Part shown: positions 7,696 to 16,035 of the stretch, piece by piece | Position numbering within the stretch: position 1 is the first letter of the stretch | Layout of the letters: each line of letters opens with the position of its first letter | NCBI GenBank assembly: GCA_040754375.1 | Contig: JBFMCT010000034.1 | Coordinates: forward strand, 1-35,907 | Length of the DNA stretch: 35,907 nucleotides | Origin: Actinomycetota bacterium | GTDB lineage: Bacteria > Actinomycetota > Acidimicrobiia > Acidimicrobiales > AC-14 | Reading direction: 5' to 3' | Position numbers and translations under genes: made by a program | The notes under the pieces: generated by a model | Told to the model about the DNA's origin: nothing | The model's database searches: none | What the model saw: only the letters and a program-made list of their open reading frames with translations

Positions 7696-8972
7696 CCGAT
7701 CCTCGTCTGGCCCCGCATGTAGGGCTGAAGGACCGGGGGGATGGCCACCGAGCCGTCCGGCTGGCGGTAGGTCTCCACCAGGGCGGCCCACACCCGGGGC
7801 ACGGCCAGGCCCGAGCCGTTGAGGGTGTGGACGACGGCCGGCGGCCCTCCGGCCTCGGGCCGGTAGCGGACGTTCGCCCGCCGGGCCTGGTAGTCCGAGA
7901 ACCACGAGACCGACGACGCCTCCAGCCACATGCCGCAGCCGGGGGCGTAGACCTCGATGTCGAACGTCCGGGCCGACGACGCCCCCAGGTCGCCGGCACA
8001 CAGGTCCAGCACCCGGTAGGCCAGGCCCAGGGCGGCCAGCGAGCCCTCGGCCCGGGCCAACAGGTCGGCGTGGACCTCGGCCGCCTGGCCGGGGGTGGCG
8101 TAGGCCAGGATCTCCACCTTGTCGAACTCGTGGACCCGCAGCAGGCCGCGCGTGTCCCTCCCGGCCGAACCCGCTTCCCGCCGGAAGCAGCTCGTGTGGG
8201 CCATCAGCCGCCACGGCAGCCGGTCCTCGGTCAGCACCTCGTCGCGGGCCATGGAGGTGAGGGGCACCTCGGCCGTGGGGATGGCCCACAGGTCGTCGCG
8301 CTCGACGTGGTAGGCCTCGTCCTCGAACTTGGGGAGGTGCCCGGTGGAGACCATGGTCTCGGTCCGCACCAGCGATGGCGGCCGCACCTCCTCGAAGGCG
8401 TCGGCGTTGCGGTCGAGGGCGAGCTGGCACAGCGCCCGCACCAACGCCGCCCCCGCGCCCCGGTAGAGGGGGAACATCGACCCCGACAGCCGGGCGCCCG
8501 CCGGCAGGTCGAGGATGCCGAGGGCCGCACCCACGTCCCAGTGGGGCACCCGCTGGTGCGCCCCGTAGGACGCCTCGTCGTAGCCCTCCACCCGCAGGAC
8601 GACGTTGGACTCCTCCGTCAGGCCGTCGGGGGCGTCGGCCGAGGGCACGTTGGGGATGCGCAGGAGCACATCGCGCAGCTCGGCGGCCGCCCCGGCGGCC
8701 TCGTCGGCCAGCACCTTCTCCTCGTCACCCAGGCGCCGGCTCTCGGCCGTGGCGGCCTCGGCGGCCTCCGCGTCCCCGGCCCGCCGAGCCTCCCCCACCT
8801 GCTTGGACAGGGCCTTGACCTGGGCCCTGACCGACTCCTGGCGGGCGGTGAGATGGCGCCACCGCTCGTCGAGGGCGGCCGCCTTGTCGAGGGCGGAGGC
8901 GTCGACCCCCCGGCGGCCGAGAGCGGCCTTGAGGGCGTCGGGCTCGGTACGGAGCCGCCGGGCGTCGATCAT
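7692..8972 (-). CDS. serS: Seryl-tRNA synthetase
   Basis: A 426-residue class II synthetase that charges tRNA-Ser. Residues about 1-105 form the long antiparallel coiled-coil arm that grips the tRNA variable arm. The catalytic core shows motif 2 (SCFRREAGSAGRDTRGLLR followed by HEFDKVE), the TAEVPL loop and motif 3 (TLNGSGLAVPRVWAALVE). Length is normal for bacteria. The ATG at 8972 overlaps the stop of the YibE/F gene by four bases (ATGA), so it is in the same operon. Confidence 0.97.
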   Translation of the reverse strand: MIDARRLRTEPDALKAALGRRGVDASALDKAAALDERWRHLTARQESVRAQVKALSKQVGEARRAGDAEAAEAATAESRRLGDEEKVLADEAAGAAAELRDVLLRIPNVPSADAPDGLTEESNVVLRVEGYDEASYGAHQRVPHWDVGAALGILDLPAGARLSGSMFPLYRGAGAALVRALCQLALDRNADAFEEVRPPSLVRTETMVSTGHLPKFEDEAYHVERDDLWAIPTAEVPLTSMARDEVLTEDRLPWRLMAHTSCFRREAGSAGRDTRGLLRVHEFDKVEILAYATPGQAAEVHADLLARAEGSLAALGLAYRVLDLCAGDLGASSARTFDIEVYAPGCGMWLEASSVSWFSDYQARRANVRYRPEAGGPPAVVHTLNGSGLAVPRVWAALVETYRQPDGSVAIPPVLQPYMRGQTRIG

Positions 8973-10174
8973 CCCTCGGACGGTAGTCGGGCCGGGGGGC
9001 CCGGCGGTCGGGCTTTACTGGCCACCGCCGCGGCCAGGCCGGTGGTGATGGGCACCGACGCCACCAGGCCGATGCTGCCCACGAGCGTCCGTACGATCTC
9101 CTCGGCGATCAGGGCCCCGGTAAGCACGTCACCCACCGGCCGGCTGGCCAGCGTGAACAGCAGCAGCAGGGGCAGCGAGGCCCCGGCGTACGCGAACACC
9201 AGGGTGTCCACCGTCGAGGCGATGTGGTCGCGGCCCACCCGCATGGCCAGGCGGTAGAGCGCCATCGGCCCGGCTGTCGGGTCGGCGGCCCGAAGGGCCC
9301 ACACGGCCGACGCCTGGGTCACGGTCACGTCGTTGAGCACGCCCAGCGAGCCGATGATGATCCCGCCCAGCAGCAGGCCCCGCAAGTCGACCTGGGAGGC
9401 GCTGATCTGCAGGAATGTGGCCTCCTCACTACCCAGGTTGAAGATCCGGGCCGCGTCCAGGAAGGCCCCGGCCAGTAGAGCGATGATGGCCAGGCTGGCC
9501 AGCGTGCCCAAGAGGGCGGTGGTCGTCTTGGCGTTGAAGCCGTGAGCCAGGTACATGACGACGAACATCACCGCCGCCGACCCCACGATGGCCACCAGGA
9601 GCGGGCTGCTGCCTTCCAGCATCGCCGGTATGACGAACCTGACGAGCACGAAGAAGGTGACGGCCAGCCCGACCAGGGCGGCTACTCCCCGCATGCGCCC
9701 GATGGCCACGACCACGACCGTGAACAGGGCGGCCAGCACCAGCAGGGGGGCCCGCCGCTGGTAGTCGGCGAAGTAATAGAGCGTCCCTTGCACGGGGTCG
9801 GTGGCCCGGCCCACGACGATGCCGTCCCCGGTGCGCAGGCTCGGGTTACCCGGTCCCTCGCTGATGTCGAGGGTTATCTGGGACCCCTCGTCGGGGCCGC
9901 TGGTGATGCGCAGGGTGGCGTTCTGGCACACCGTCCGGTCCTCGGGCCCGAACATGCACGGCGAACGACGCACGTTCTCGACCGTGGCCGTCTCCAGCTC
10001 GACAGCCCCGCCCAGGACCGAGGGACGGTCGGGACCGTCACCCGAGGGCCACAGCAGCACCAGGCCTATGAGCGTGGCCAGCAGGGCGGGGGCGACGGCC
10101 GCCACCAGGATGCGACGGACCTTCGGGGGCACGGGGCCCGGGGTCGCCGCTGGGTGGCCATGGTCCCCGGACAT
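8969..10174 (-). CDS. YibE/F family membrane protein
   Basis: About 400 residues. An N-terminal transmembrane helix (VRRILVAAVAPALLATLIGLV region) is followed by an extracytoplasmic beta-rich domain (LRITSGPDEGSQITLD, GDGIVVGR) and then about seven helices including the YibE/F signature GVLNDVTVTQASAVWAL and DHIASTVDTLVFAYAGASLPLL. The family is found in many Gram-positive bacteria with unknown function; transport has been suggested. The ATG at 10174 is chosen over the in-frame ATG at 10252 because the longer start would overlap the divergent methyltransferase start. It leads the serS-sdhCD operon. Confidence 0.85.
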   Translation of the reverse strand: MSGDHGHPAATPGPVPPKVRRILVAAVAPALLATLIGLVLLWPSGDGPDRPSVLGGAVELETATVENVRRSPCMFGPEDRTVCQNATLRITSGPDEGSQITLDISEGPGNPSLRTGDGIVVGRATDPVQGTLYYFADYQRRAPLLVLAALFTVVVVAIGRMRGVAALVGLAVTFFVLVRFVIPAMLEGSSPLLVAIVGSAAVMFVVMYLAHGFNAKTTTALLGTLASLAIIALLAGAFLDAARIFNLGSEEATFLQISASQVDLRGLLLGGIIIGSLGVLNDVTVTQASAVWALRAADPTAGPMALYRLAMRVGRDHIASTVDTLVFAYAGASLPLLLLFTLASRPVGDVLTGALIAEEIVRTLVGSIGLVASVPITTGLAAAVASKARPPGPPARLPSEG

Positions 10175-10250
10175 CGTGGGATTCTGCCCCGCCCGGCCCC
10201 GCCCCGCCGAACCCGACGCCCGGTGGCGGCGGGGGGCAGGATGTCCGGCC

Positions 10251-10856
10251 ATGGACCGTCATGGGTGGGAAGAGCGTTACGCGGCGAGCGAGCAGACCTT
10301 CGTGCGAGGCCCGAACCGGCTGGTCGTGGCCGAGGTCGGGCCGCGGGCGCCGGGGGTGGCGCTCGACCTGGCCACCGGGGAGGGGCGCCACGCGGCCTGG
10401 CTGGCGTCGGAGGGATGGCAGGTGGTGGCCGTCGACTTCGCGGCCACCGGTCTGGCTCGGGCCCAGGCCCGGGCCCGCGAGGAAGGCCACCGGATCGCCT
10501 TCGTCCAGGCCGACGTGCACGCCCTGCGCCTCCCCGCGGGGCGCTTCGACCTCGTCCTGGCCGCCTTCTTCCACCCCCGGCCCCCCGAGCGGGCCGCCCT
10601 CTACCGGAGCGTGGCCGCCGCCCTGGCTCCCGGCGGGCGGCTCGTACTGGTCACCTACGACCTGGCCAACCTCACCGAGGGCACGGGCGGGCCCCAAGAC
10701 CCCGAGATCCTGCTCCAACCGGCGTTGGCCCGAGCCGAGCTGGAGGCCCTCGGCCTGACCGTCACGCGGGCCGACACCGTCAAGCTACGCAGCCCCATGG
10801 CCGACGGGACCGAGGTCGACGTGGTCGACGCCGTGGTCACCGCCGTCCGCCCCTAA
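10251..10856 (+). CDS. Class I SAM-dependent methyltransferase (TehB-like)
   Basis: A 201-residue compact methyltransferase beginning with WEERYAASEQTF, a form common in TehB/YcgJ-like proteins. Motif I is ALDLATGEGRHAAWLA, strand 2 ends VVAVDFA, then ADVHALRLPAGRFDLVLAAFFH and ALAPGGRLVLVTYD. The substrate is unknown. It stands alone on the + strand between two - strand operons; its ATG lies in a CCATGG palindrome that also contains an ATG on the other strand. It ends eight bases from the convergent ctaG stop. Confidence 0.85.
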   Translation: MDRHGWEERYAASEQTFVRGPNRLVVAEVGPRAPGVALDLATGEGRHAAWLASEGWQVVAVDFAATGLARAQARAREEGHRIAFVQADVHALRLPAGRFDLVLAAFFHPRPPERAALYRSVAAALAPGGRLVLVTYDLANLTEGTGGPQDPEILLQPALARAELEALGLTVTRADTVKLRSPMADGTEVDVVDAVVTAVRP

Positions 10857-10863
10857 TGGGTCA

Positions 10864-11748
10864 CTAGCGGTTGCCGGCACCCGGTCTCTCGAGCTCGTCG
10901 AGCTCGCGCTCCACGTCTTCCCAGACGAGGACGTTGCGGGCCTGGCGTTCCTCGCGTTCGTACCAGCGGAAGAAGATCACGATGATCACCGCCCACAGGT
11001 AGAGCCCAGCCCCGATCTTCATGACCAAGCCCGCCACCTGCTGGTCGGTGATGGCGCTGATGCCCCATAGCCGGGGGAACTCCCCGTAGACCTTGTAGAG
11101 CAGGCCCTCCCCGAAGGTCAGGAACGAGGCCGGCACGGTGGGCACGATCGTCTGGAGGAACAGGTACAGCATCTGCATCAGCGGGGGTAGGCGGGGCACC
11201 TCGGGCAGGGGGCTCACGACCGGCATCCACATCAACAGGGCCGAGGTCAGCAGCACGGCGTGGGCCACGAAGTGCAGAGGGTGGAACTCGACGGTTCCCT
11301 CGACGATGAGGGGCCAGTGGCTGAGGACCAAGATGGTGTTGGCCTGGATGAGGTTGGGCACCGGCTTGGCCACCGTCTTGACGGTGCGCAGAAGCCAGGG
11401 CGGCGACAGGATGCGCCGGGCCATCCACTCAGGCGTGCCCAGCAGGAAAAGGGGGGCGGCGATCAGGGTCATCAGCATGTGCTGGACCATGTGGGCGCTG
11501 TAGAGATAACCCTCGGCCACGTCGTGGACCGGCCAGTCCGAGGCGATGAAGATGGTGAGGACGGCCCCCGCGAAGGCGGTCTTCTGGCGGCGGGTGGCCG
11601 CGGGCCGGCCCGTGCGGGCCGAGTAGGCCCGCAGGGCGAGCACATAGGCACCCACCAAGAGGGCCACCAGCACCCACACGTCGGCGTGGAAGTGCCACGC
11701 CGGGAAGCCCGCCCGCTCCGCCGTGGCAGGAGCGGTGGCCGCCAGCAT
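10864..11748 (-). CDS. ctaG: Cytochrome c oxidase assembly protein, Bacillus CtaG (caa3_CtaG) type
   Basis: A 294-residue protein with about seven transmembrane helices, matching the caa3_CtaG family rather than the Cox11-type CtaG. Marks are FIASDWPVHDVAEGYLYSAHMVQHMLMT, FHPLHFVAHAVLL and GEFPRLWGISAITDQQVAGLVMKIGAG. Members help assemble the copper centres of caa3 oxidases. The many histidines near the membrane surface fit a metal role. Its ATG overlaps the subunit IV stop by one base, placing it last in the oxidase operon. Confidence 0.9.
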   Translation of the reverse strand: MLAATAPATAERAGFPAWHFHADVWVLVALLVGAYVLALRAYSARTGRPAATRRQKTAFAGAVLTIFIASDWPVHDVAEGYLYSAHMVQHMLMTLIAAPLFLLGTPEWMARRILSPPWLLRTVKTVAKPVPNLIQANTILVLSHWPLIVEGTVEFHPLHFVAHAVLLTSALLMWMPVVSPLPEVPRLPPLMQMLYLFLQTIVPTVPASFLTFGEGLLYKVYGEFPRLWGISAITDQQVAGLVMKIGAGLYLWAVIIVIFFRWYEREERQARNVLVWEDVERELDELERPGAGNR

Positions 11749-12107
11749 CAGCGGCTCCACACCCCGGAAACGGTGAGGACGATGGCGTAGATGGCAAACG
11801 CCAGTATCAGGCCGGTGACGAACAATCGCCGGAACAGCCGGCTGTCCTGCTTGAGGTGCATGAACCACAGCACCACGACCCCGAACTTGATGGCCGACAG
11901 GACGATCAGCATGACCGTCAGGAGGTCGCCCAGGTCCTCGAAGTAGTAGATGACCACCTCGATGAGGGTGACCACGGCCAGGAACAAGGCGATCTTGATG
12001 TACTGCCAGTCACTGAGATGGTGCTGCTCGCCGTCGTGGTCGTCGTGGCCGCCCGCGTGCTCGGCCTCGGGCTCGCCCGCTTCTTGGGAGTGGGTCACGT
12101 CGGTCAC
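11748..12107 (-). CDS. Cytochrome c oxidase subunit IV (caa3 type)
   Basis: A 119-residue protein. The first 38 residues are acidic and histidine-rich (EAEHAGGHDDHDGEQHH) and may bind metal; then three transmembrane helices, starting WQYIKIALFLAVVTLIEVVI, with VVLWFMHLKQDSRLFRR after the second. This is the usual small subunit of prokaryotic caa3 oxidases (COX4_pro-like). The GTG at 12107 overlaps the subunit III stop (GTGA); a GTG three codons later is the other option. Confidence 0.88.
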   Translation of the reverse strand: MTDVTHSQEAGEPEAEHAGGHDDHDGEQHHLSDWQYIKIALFLAVVTLIEVVIYYFEDLGDLLTVMLIVLSAIKFGVVVLWFMHLKQDSRLFRRLFVTGLILAFAIYAIVLTVSGVWSR

Positions 12108-12736
12108 TTGATCAGGTACACCAGTGTGAACAGGACGATCCAGACGATGTCGACGAAGTGCCAGTAGAGGCCGACCAGCTCGACTGACTCGGCCCGCTCC
12201 TTGGGCAGCTTGCCCTTCATGGACAGGCTGTAGAGCGACAACAACATCAGAACCCCGAGGGTCACGTGCACCCCGTGGAACCCGGTGAGGGCATAGAAGC
12301 TGCTGCCGAAGAGGCTGGAGCTGAGGGTCACCCCCTCCTGGATGAAGACCGTGAACTCGTAGGCCTGGCCCCCCACGAACGTGGCACCCAAGGCGGCGGT
12401 GGTGAGCAACCAGACCCGGCACCGGCGGTGCTCGCCCCGCTGGATGGCAGCCAGCGCCAGCACCATCGTGAGGCTGCTCATGAGGAGCACGAACGTGCTG
12501 ACCGAGGTGAACGGGATGTCGTAGACGTCGTGGGGGGTGATGGCCCCTTCGGGGTCCTGGCCCTTGTAGAGCAGGTAGACCGAGATCAGCGCACCGAACA
12601 GGAGGCACTCGGAGCCCAGGAAGGCCCACATCGCCACCTTCTCGTTGGACAACCCGGTGGTGCTGGGCGGGTGGTTGGCGCCGCCCGCGTCGCCGTGAGC
12701 GGCCCCGTGCTCTTCGGTCTTGGTGGGTGCAGCCAT
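12104..12736 (-). CDS. ctaE: Cytochrome c oxidase subunit III
   Basis: A 210-residue protein with five helices, as in short bacterial subunit III. Conserved features are present: the glutamate in WAFLGSECLLFGALIS, the pair of histidines in ALTGFHGVHVTLG, and YWHFVDIVWIVLF at the end. It stabilises subunit I and the proton-uptake entrance. The ATG at 12736 lies two bases after the subunit I stop. A longer in-frame reading upstream only overlaps ctaD and is not used. Confidence 0.93.
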   Translation of the reverse strand: MAAPTKTEEHGAAHGDAGGANHPPSTTGLSNEKVAMWAFLGSECLLFGALISVYLLYKGQDPEGAITPHDVYDIPFTSVSTFVLLMSSLTMVLALAAIQRGEHRRCRVWLLTTAALGATFVGGQAYEFTVFIQEGVTLSSSLFGSSFYALTGFHGVHVTLGVLMLLSLYSLSMKGKLPKERAESVELVGLYWHFVDIVWIVLFTLVYLIK

Positions 12737-12738
12737 GA

Positions 12739-14850
12739 TCAGTCGGTCCCCTGTGAGACGGGAGCCAGCTCGGTCGAGCTGGACAGCTCGGGCTCGGGCT
12801 CCTCGGGGGCGGTCGACGGCTCCAGGGCCCAGGCATAGAGGCTGCCCAGGATCCACAGCCCGCCCAACACGCTGACGGGCAGGTACTGGTAGATGAGGCC
12901 GTAGCTCAGCACGGGCAGGCCCAAGGACGACACGAGCGGCCAATAGGAGGGCGACGGCATGTGGATGTGCTCGGTGTGGTCGCCGGTGTGGTCGCCGGTG
13001 TGGTCGCCGGTGTCGTCGCCTTCGCCACTCCCGGTGCCGGTGGTGGCCTCGTCGCCCGCACCCTCGCCGCCAGGGGGCGGGGGCCCGTCAGCGACGGCCA
13101 CCGCAGAAGAACGCCGGCCGAGGAGGGCCACGACGTCGGGCGCCATCTCCTTGCGCCTGACGGCCCGCCCGTTCTCGTCTTCCTCGTACTTCTGGTGCCA
13201 CCAGTCGTCACGGGCGGTGACCACGGGGATCTTGGCGAAGTTGTACTCCGGCGGCGGCGAGGGGATCGACCACTCCAGCGTACGGGAATCCCAGGGGTCC
13301 TCGGGCACGAGCGGGCTCTTGCGGGCCTTCCAGACGTTGACCATGAACACCAGCACGGCCAAGGCGATCATGAACGACCCGACCGTGGCCGCCATGTTCC
13401 AGAAGTTCCAGCCCATCCCGTCGGGATAGGTGTACACGCGCCGGGGCATGCCCTGGAGGCCGAGGATGTGGAACGGGCCGAACGTGAGGTTGAACCCGGC
13501 CAGCATGAGCCAGAACTGCCACTTGCCGAGCGTCTCCGATAGCAGCTTGCCGGTGAACTTCGGCCACCAGTAATAGATGCCCCCGAACAGACCGAAGATC
13601 GACCCGCCGAACAGCACGTAGTGGAAGTGGGCGACGATGTAGTAGGTGTCGGTCTGCTGGGTGTCGTGGGGGACGATGGCGTGGGTCACGCCCGACAGCC
13701 CACCGATCGTGAACATGGTGACGAAGCCGACGGCGAAGAGCATCGGCGAGGTGGCGCGGATCTTTCCCTTCCACATGGTCGACAACCAGTTGAAGATCTT
13801 CACCCCCGTTGGCACGGCGATGAACATTGTCGACGCCGAGAACGCCGACGTGGCCACGGGGCCGATCCCGGTGGCGAACATGTGGTGGGCCCATACCCCC
13901 CAGCCGATGAAGCCGATGGCGATACCGGAGATCACCATCACCTGGTAGCCGAACAGGGGCTTACGACTGAACACGGGCAGGATCTCCGAGACCACGCCCA
14001 TGGCCGGCAGGATGAGGATGTAGACCTCCGGATGGCCGAACAGCCAGAAGAGGTGCTGCCACAGCAACGGGTCGGCCCCCGCCTGGGCGTTGAAGAAGTT
14101 GGCCCCGAACTGGCGGTCGAACATGAGCAGGAACAGGGCCACGGTGATGACGGGGAGGGCGAACAGCAGCAGGAACTGAGCCACCAGCGACATCCACACG
14201 AAGATCGGCATGCGGAACAGCGTCATGCCCGGGGCACGGAGGTTGATCACCGTGACGATGAGGTTGATGGCACCCGTAAGGGACGCGATGCCCAGGATCT
14301 GGAGGCCGAACACCCAGTAGTCCATGTTGTGCCCGGGTGTCAGCCGGCTCAGGGGGGCGTAACCGAACCAGCCCCCGTTGGGTGCCCCACCCAGGAAGAA
14401 GCTGGAGTACATGAACAGTCCGCCAGCCAGGAAGACCCAGAAGCCGAAGGCGTTCAGACGGGGGAAGGCGACGTCGCGCGCCCCCACCATCAGGGGCAAG
14501 AGGTAGTTGGCCAGACCGGCCGACAGGGGCATGACGACCAGGAAGATCATGGTCGTGCCGTGCATGGTGAAGATCTGGTTGTAGGCCTCGGCCGACAGGA
14601 ACGTGCTGTCCGGGGTGCCCAACTGCACCCGGAGCATCAGTGCCTCGACCCCTCCGATGATGAAGAAGATGAAGGCCGTGACCGAGTACATGATCCCGAT
14701 CTTCTTGTGGTCGACCGTGGTCATCCACCCCCACACACCTCGGGGGTCGGTGGGACGGCGCAGCAGCCGCAGGGGGGCCGGGCGGGCCGACCCCGGAGGG
14801 GGCGGCAGCTCGGCCGGGCTCGACGACTCGGGCTGGGTGACGATGGCCAT
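12739..14850 (-). CDS. ctaD: Cytochrome c oxidase subunit I, catalytic (caa3 type)
   Basis: A 703-residue heme-copper oxidase subunit I with an intact active site, type A1. Low-spin heme a ligands H97 and H410, CuB ligands H273, H322 and H323, the cross-link tyrosine Y277 (GHPEVY), heme a3 ligand H408 (AHFH), D126 for the D-channel and K351 for the K-channel (PTGVK) are all present. After helix 12 there is a tail of about 150 residues with DDWWHQKYEED, a TGDH repeat, and a further hydrophobic segment (YWPLVSSLGLPVL, LGGLWILGSLYAWAL) that looks like a fused accessory subunit. It couples O2 reduction to proton pumping. The ATG at 14850 lies 79 bases after ctaC. Confidence 0.96.
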   Translation of the reverse strand: MAIVTQPESSSPAELPPPPGSARPAPLRLLRRPTDPRGVWGWMTTVDHKKIGIMYSVTAFIFFIIGGVEALMLRVQLGTPDSTFLSAEAYNQIFTMHGTTMIFLVVMPLSAGLANYLLPLMVGARDVAFPRLNAFGFWVFLAGGLFMYSSFFLGGAPNGGWFGYAPLSRLTPGHNMDYWVFGLQILGIASLTGAINLIVTVINLRAPGMTLFRMPIFVWMSLVAQFLLLFALPVITVALFLLMFDRQFGANFFNAQAGADPLLWQHLFWLFGHPEVYILILPAMGVVSEILPVFSRKPLFGYQVMVISGIAIGFIGWGVWAHHMFATGIGPVATSAFSASTMFIAVPTGVKIFNWLSTMWKGKIRATSPMLFAVGFVTMFTIGGLSGVTHAIVPHDTQQTDTYYIVAHFHYVLFGGSIFGLFGGIYYWWPKFTGKLLSETLGKWQFWLMLAGFNLTFGPFHILGLQGMPRRVYTYPDGMGWNFWNMAATVGSFMIALAVLVFMVNVWKARKSPLVPEDPWDSRTLEWSIPSPPPEYNFAKIPVVTARDDWWHQKYEEDENGRAVRRKEMAPDVVALLGRRSSAVAVADGPPPPGGEGAGDEATTGTGSGEGDDTGDHTGDHTGDHTEHIHMPSPSYWPLVSSLGLPVLSYGLIYQYLPVSVLGGLWILGSLYAWALEPSTAPEEPEPELSSSTELAPVSQGTD
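12973..13020 (-). repeat. 12-bp tandem repeat in ctaD tail (TGDH)n
   Basis: About four units of ACCGGCGACCAC on the coding strand encode Thr-Gly-Asp-His, in the linker between the oxidase core and the fused C-terminal hydrophobic segment. The same core ACCGGCGA recurs in repeats inside treY and the small gene at 28086. Confidence 0.75.
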
Positions 14851-14929
14851 CAGAGGCCCCCGGGCCCGTCGAGGTGATCGGCCAACGAACGGGCGTTACC
14901 TGCCAGGACGGGGCGGAGCAGGTCTGTTG

Positions 14930-15949
14930 TCACTGAAGGATCTCCAGATAGGCGATCAGCTTGGTGATCTCGTCGTCGGTGAGGCCCAGCGCAGGCATCT
15001 TGGCGCCCGGCTTGACCCCCGGCGGGTTGTCCAGCCACGTCCGCAGGTTGGCCGGGGTCGTGTCGAACATCGACCCGGCGAAGGTGGACCGGCTGGCGAA
15101 GTGGGTCAGATCAGGGCCGGCGTTGCCGGTGGAGACACCCGAGATGGTGTGGCACCCGGCACAACCCTTAGCCGTGAACAGCAGGAAGCCATCCTCGGCA
15201 TCGGTACCGGCCGCGGGCTCGCGGGGCGGGGCCTGCTGGTTGCGCACCCACTCGTCGAACTCGGCGGGCGGAAGGGCGATGGCCCGGTTGCGCATGTTGG
15301 CGTGGGACAGGCCACAGAACTCCGTGCACTGGCCCAGGTAGACACCGGGGGCGTCGGCACTGAAGTGCATCTTGTTGGTGCGACCGGGGATGATGTCCTG
15401 CTTGCCGGCCAGCGACGGCACCCAGAACGAGTGGATGACGTCGGCCGGGTTGCCTTCGAGGGTGATGGCCACCGAGCGGCCCGCGGGTATGTAGAGCTCG
15501 TTGGCCGTGACGATGTCGAAGTCGTCGTAGCGGTACTCCCACCAGAACTGGTGGCCGACGACCGTGACGTTGAGGGCGTTGTCGGGAGTGCGGGAAAGGT
15601 CGAAGATGGTCCGGATGGTGGGAACGGCGATGATGAGCAGGACGAGGGCGGGGGCCAGCGTCCACGCCACCTCGAGGCGGGTGTTGCCGTGGACCTGGAC
15701 GGGCTCGGGGGAGTCGTCGTCGCGCTGGCGGAACTTGATGACGGCGTAGATCGCCAGTCCCTGGACGAGCACGAACACGACTGCGGCCACCCAGAAGACC
15801 GGGTTGATGAGGTCATCGGCCTGGCGGGACACCGGCCCCTTGGGCTGGAGCGTGTCCTGGGGGGCGTCTTTGGCGCAGGCGGCCAGGGCCACCAGCGGCA
15901 GCACGGCCAGGACGCCGCGCCGCGCGCCCTTTCGTAGCCGCGTGATCAC
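14930..15949 (-). CDS. ctaC: Cytochrome c oxidase subunit II with fused cytochrome c
   Basis: A 339-residue lipoprotein-like subunit II. The signal peptide ends in LVALAAC with the lipid cysteine at C25. Two transmembrane helices follow (about 50-73 and 94-115). The CuA cupredoxin domain has H173, C208, E210, C212, H216 and M219 (GQCTEFCGLSHANM). A C-terminal cytochrome c domain has C263, C266 and H267 (CAGCH) with M318 as likely axial ligand, so this is caa3 type. It receives electrons at heme c, passes them to CuA and on to subunit I. The start is GTG at 15949. Confidence 0.96.
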   Translation of the reverse strand: MITRLRKGARRGVLAVLPLVALAACAKDAPQDTLQPKGPVSRQADDLINPVFWVAAVVFVLVQGLAIYAVIKFRQRDDDSPEPVQVHGNTRLEVAWTLAPALVLLIIAVPTIRTIFDLSRTPDNALNVTVVGHQFWWEYRYDDFDIVTANELYIPAGRSVAITLEGNPADVIHSFWVPSLAGKQDIIPGRTNKMHFSADAPGVYLGQCTEFCGLSHANMRNRAIALPPAEFDEWVRNQQAPPREPAAGTDAEDGFLLFTAKGCAGCHTISGVSTGNAGPDLTHFASRSTFAGSMFDTTPANLRTWLDNPPGVKPGAKMPALGLTDDEITKLIAYLEILQ

Positions 15950-16035
15950 AGTGCGGGGACGCCTTTCGTGAACAGGGGGGCAAGGGTCATCGGACGGTCC
16001 CCCACTGTCGTCCGCGAGTACGCCAGGCGTCCAAT

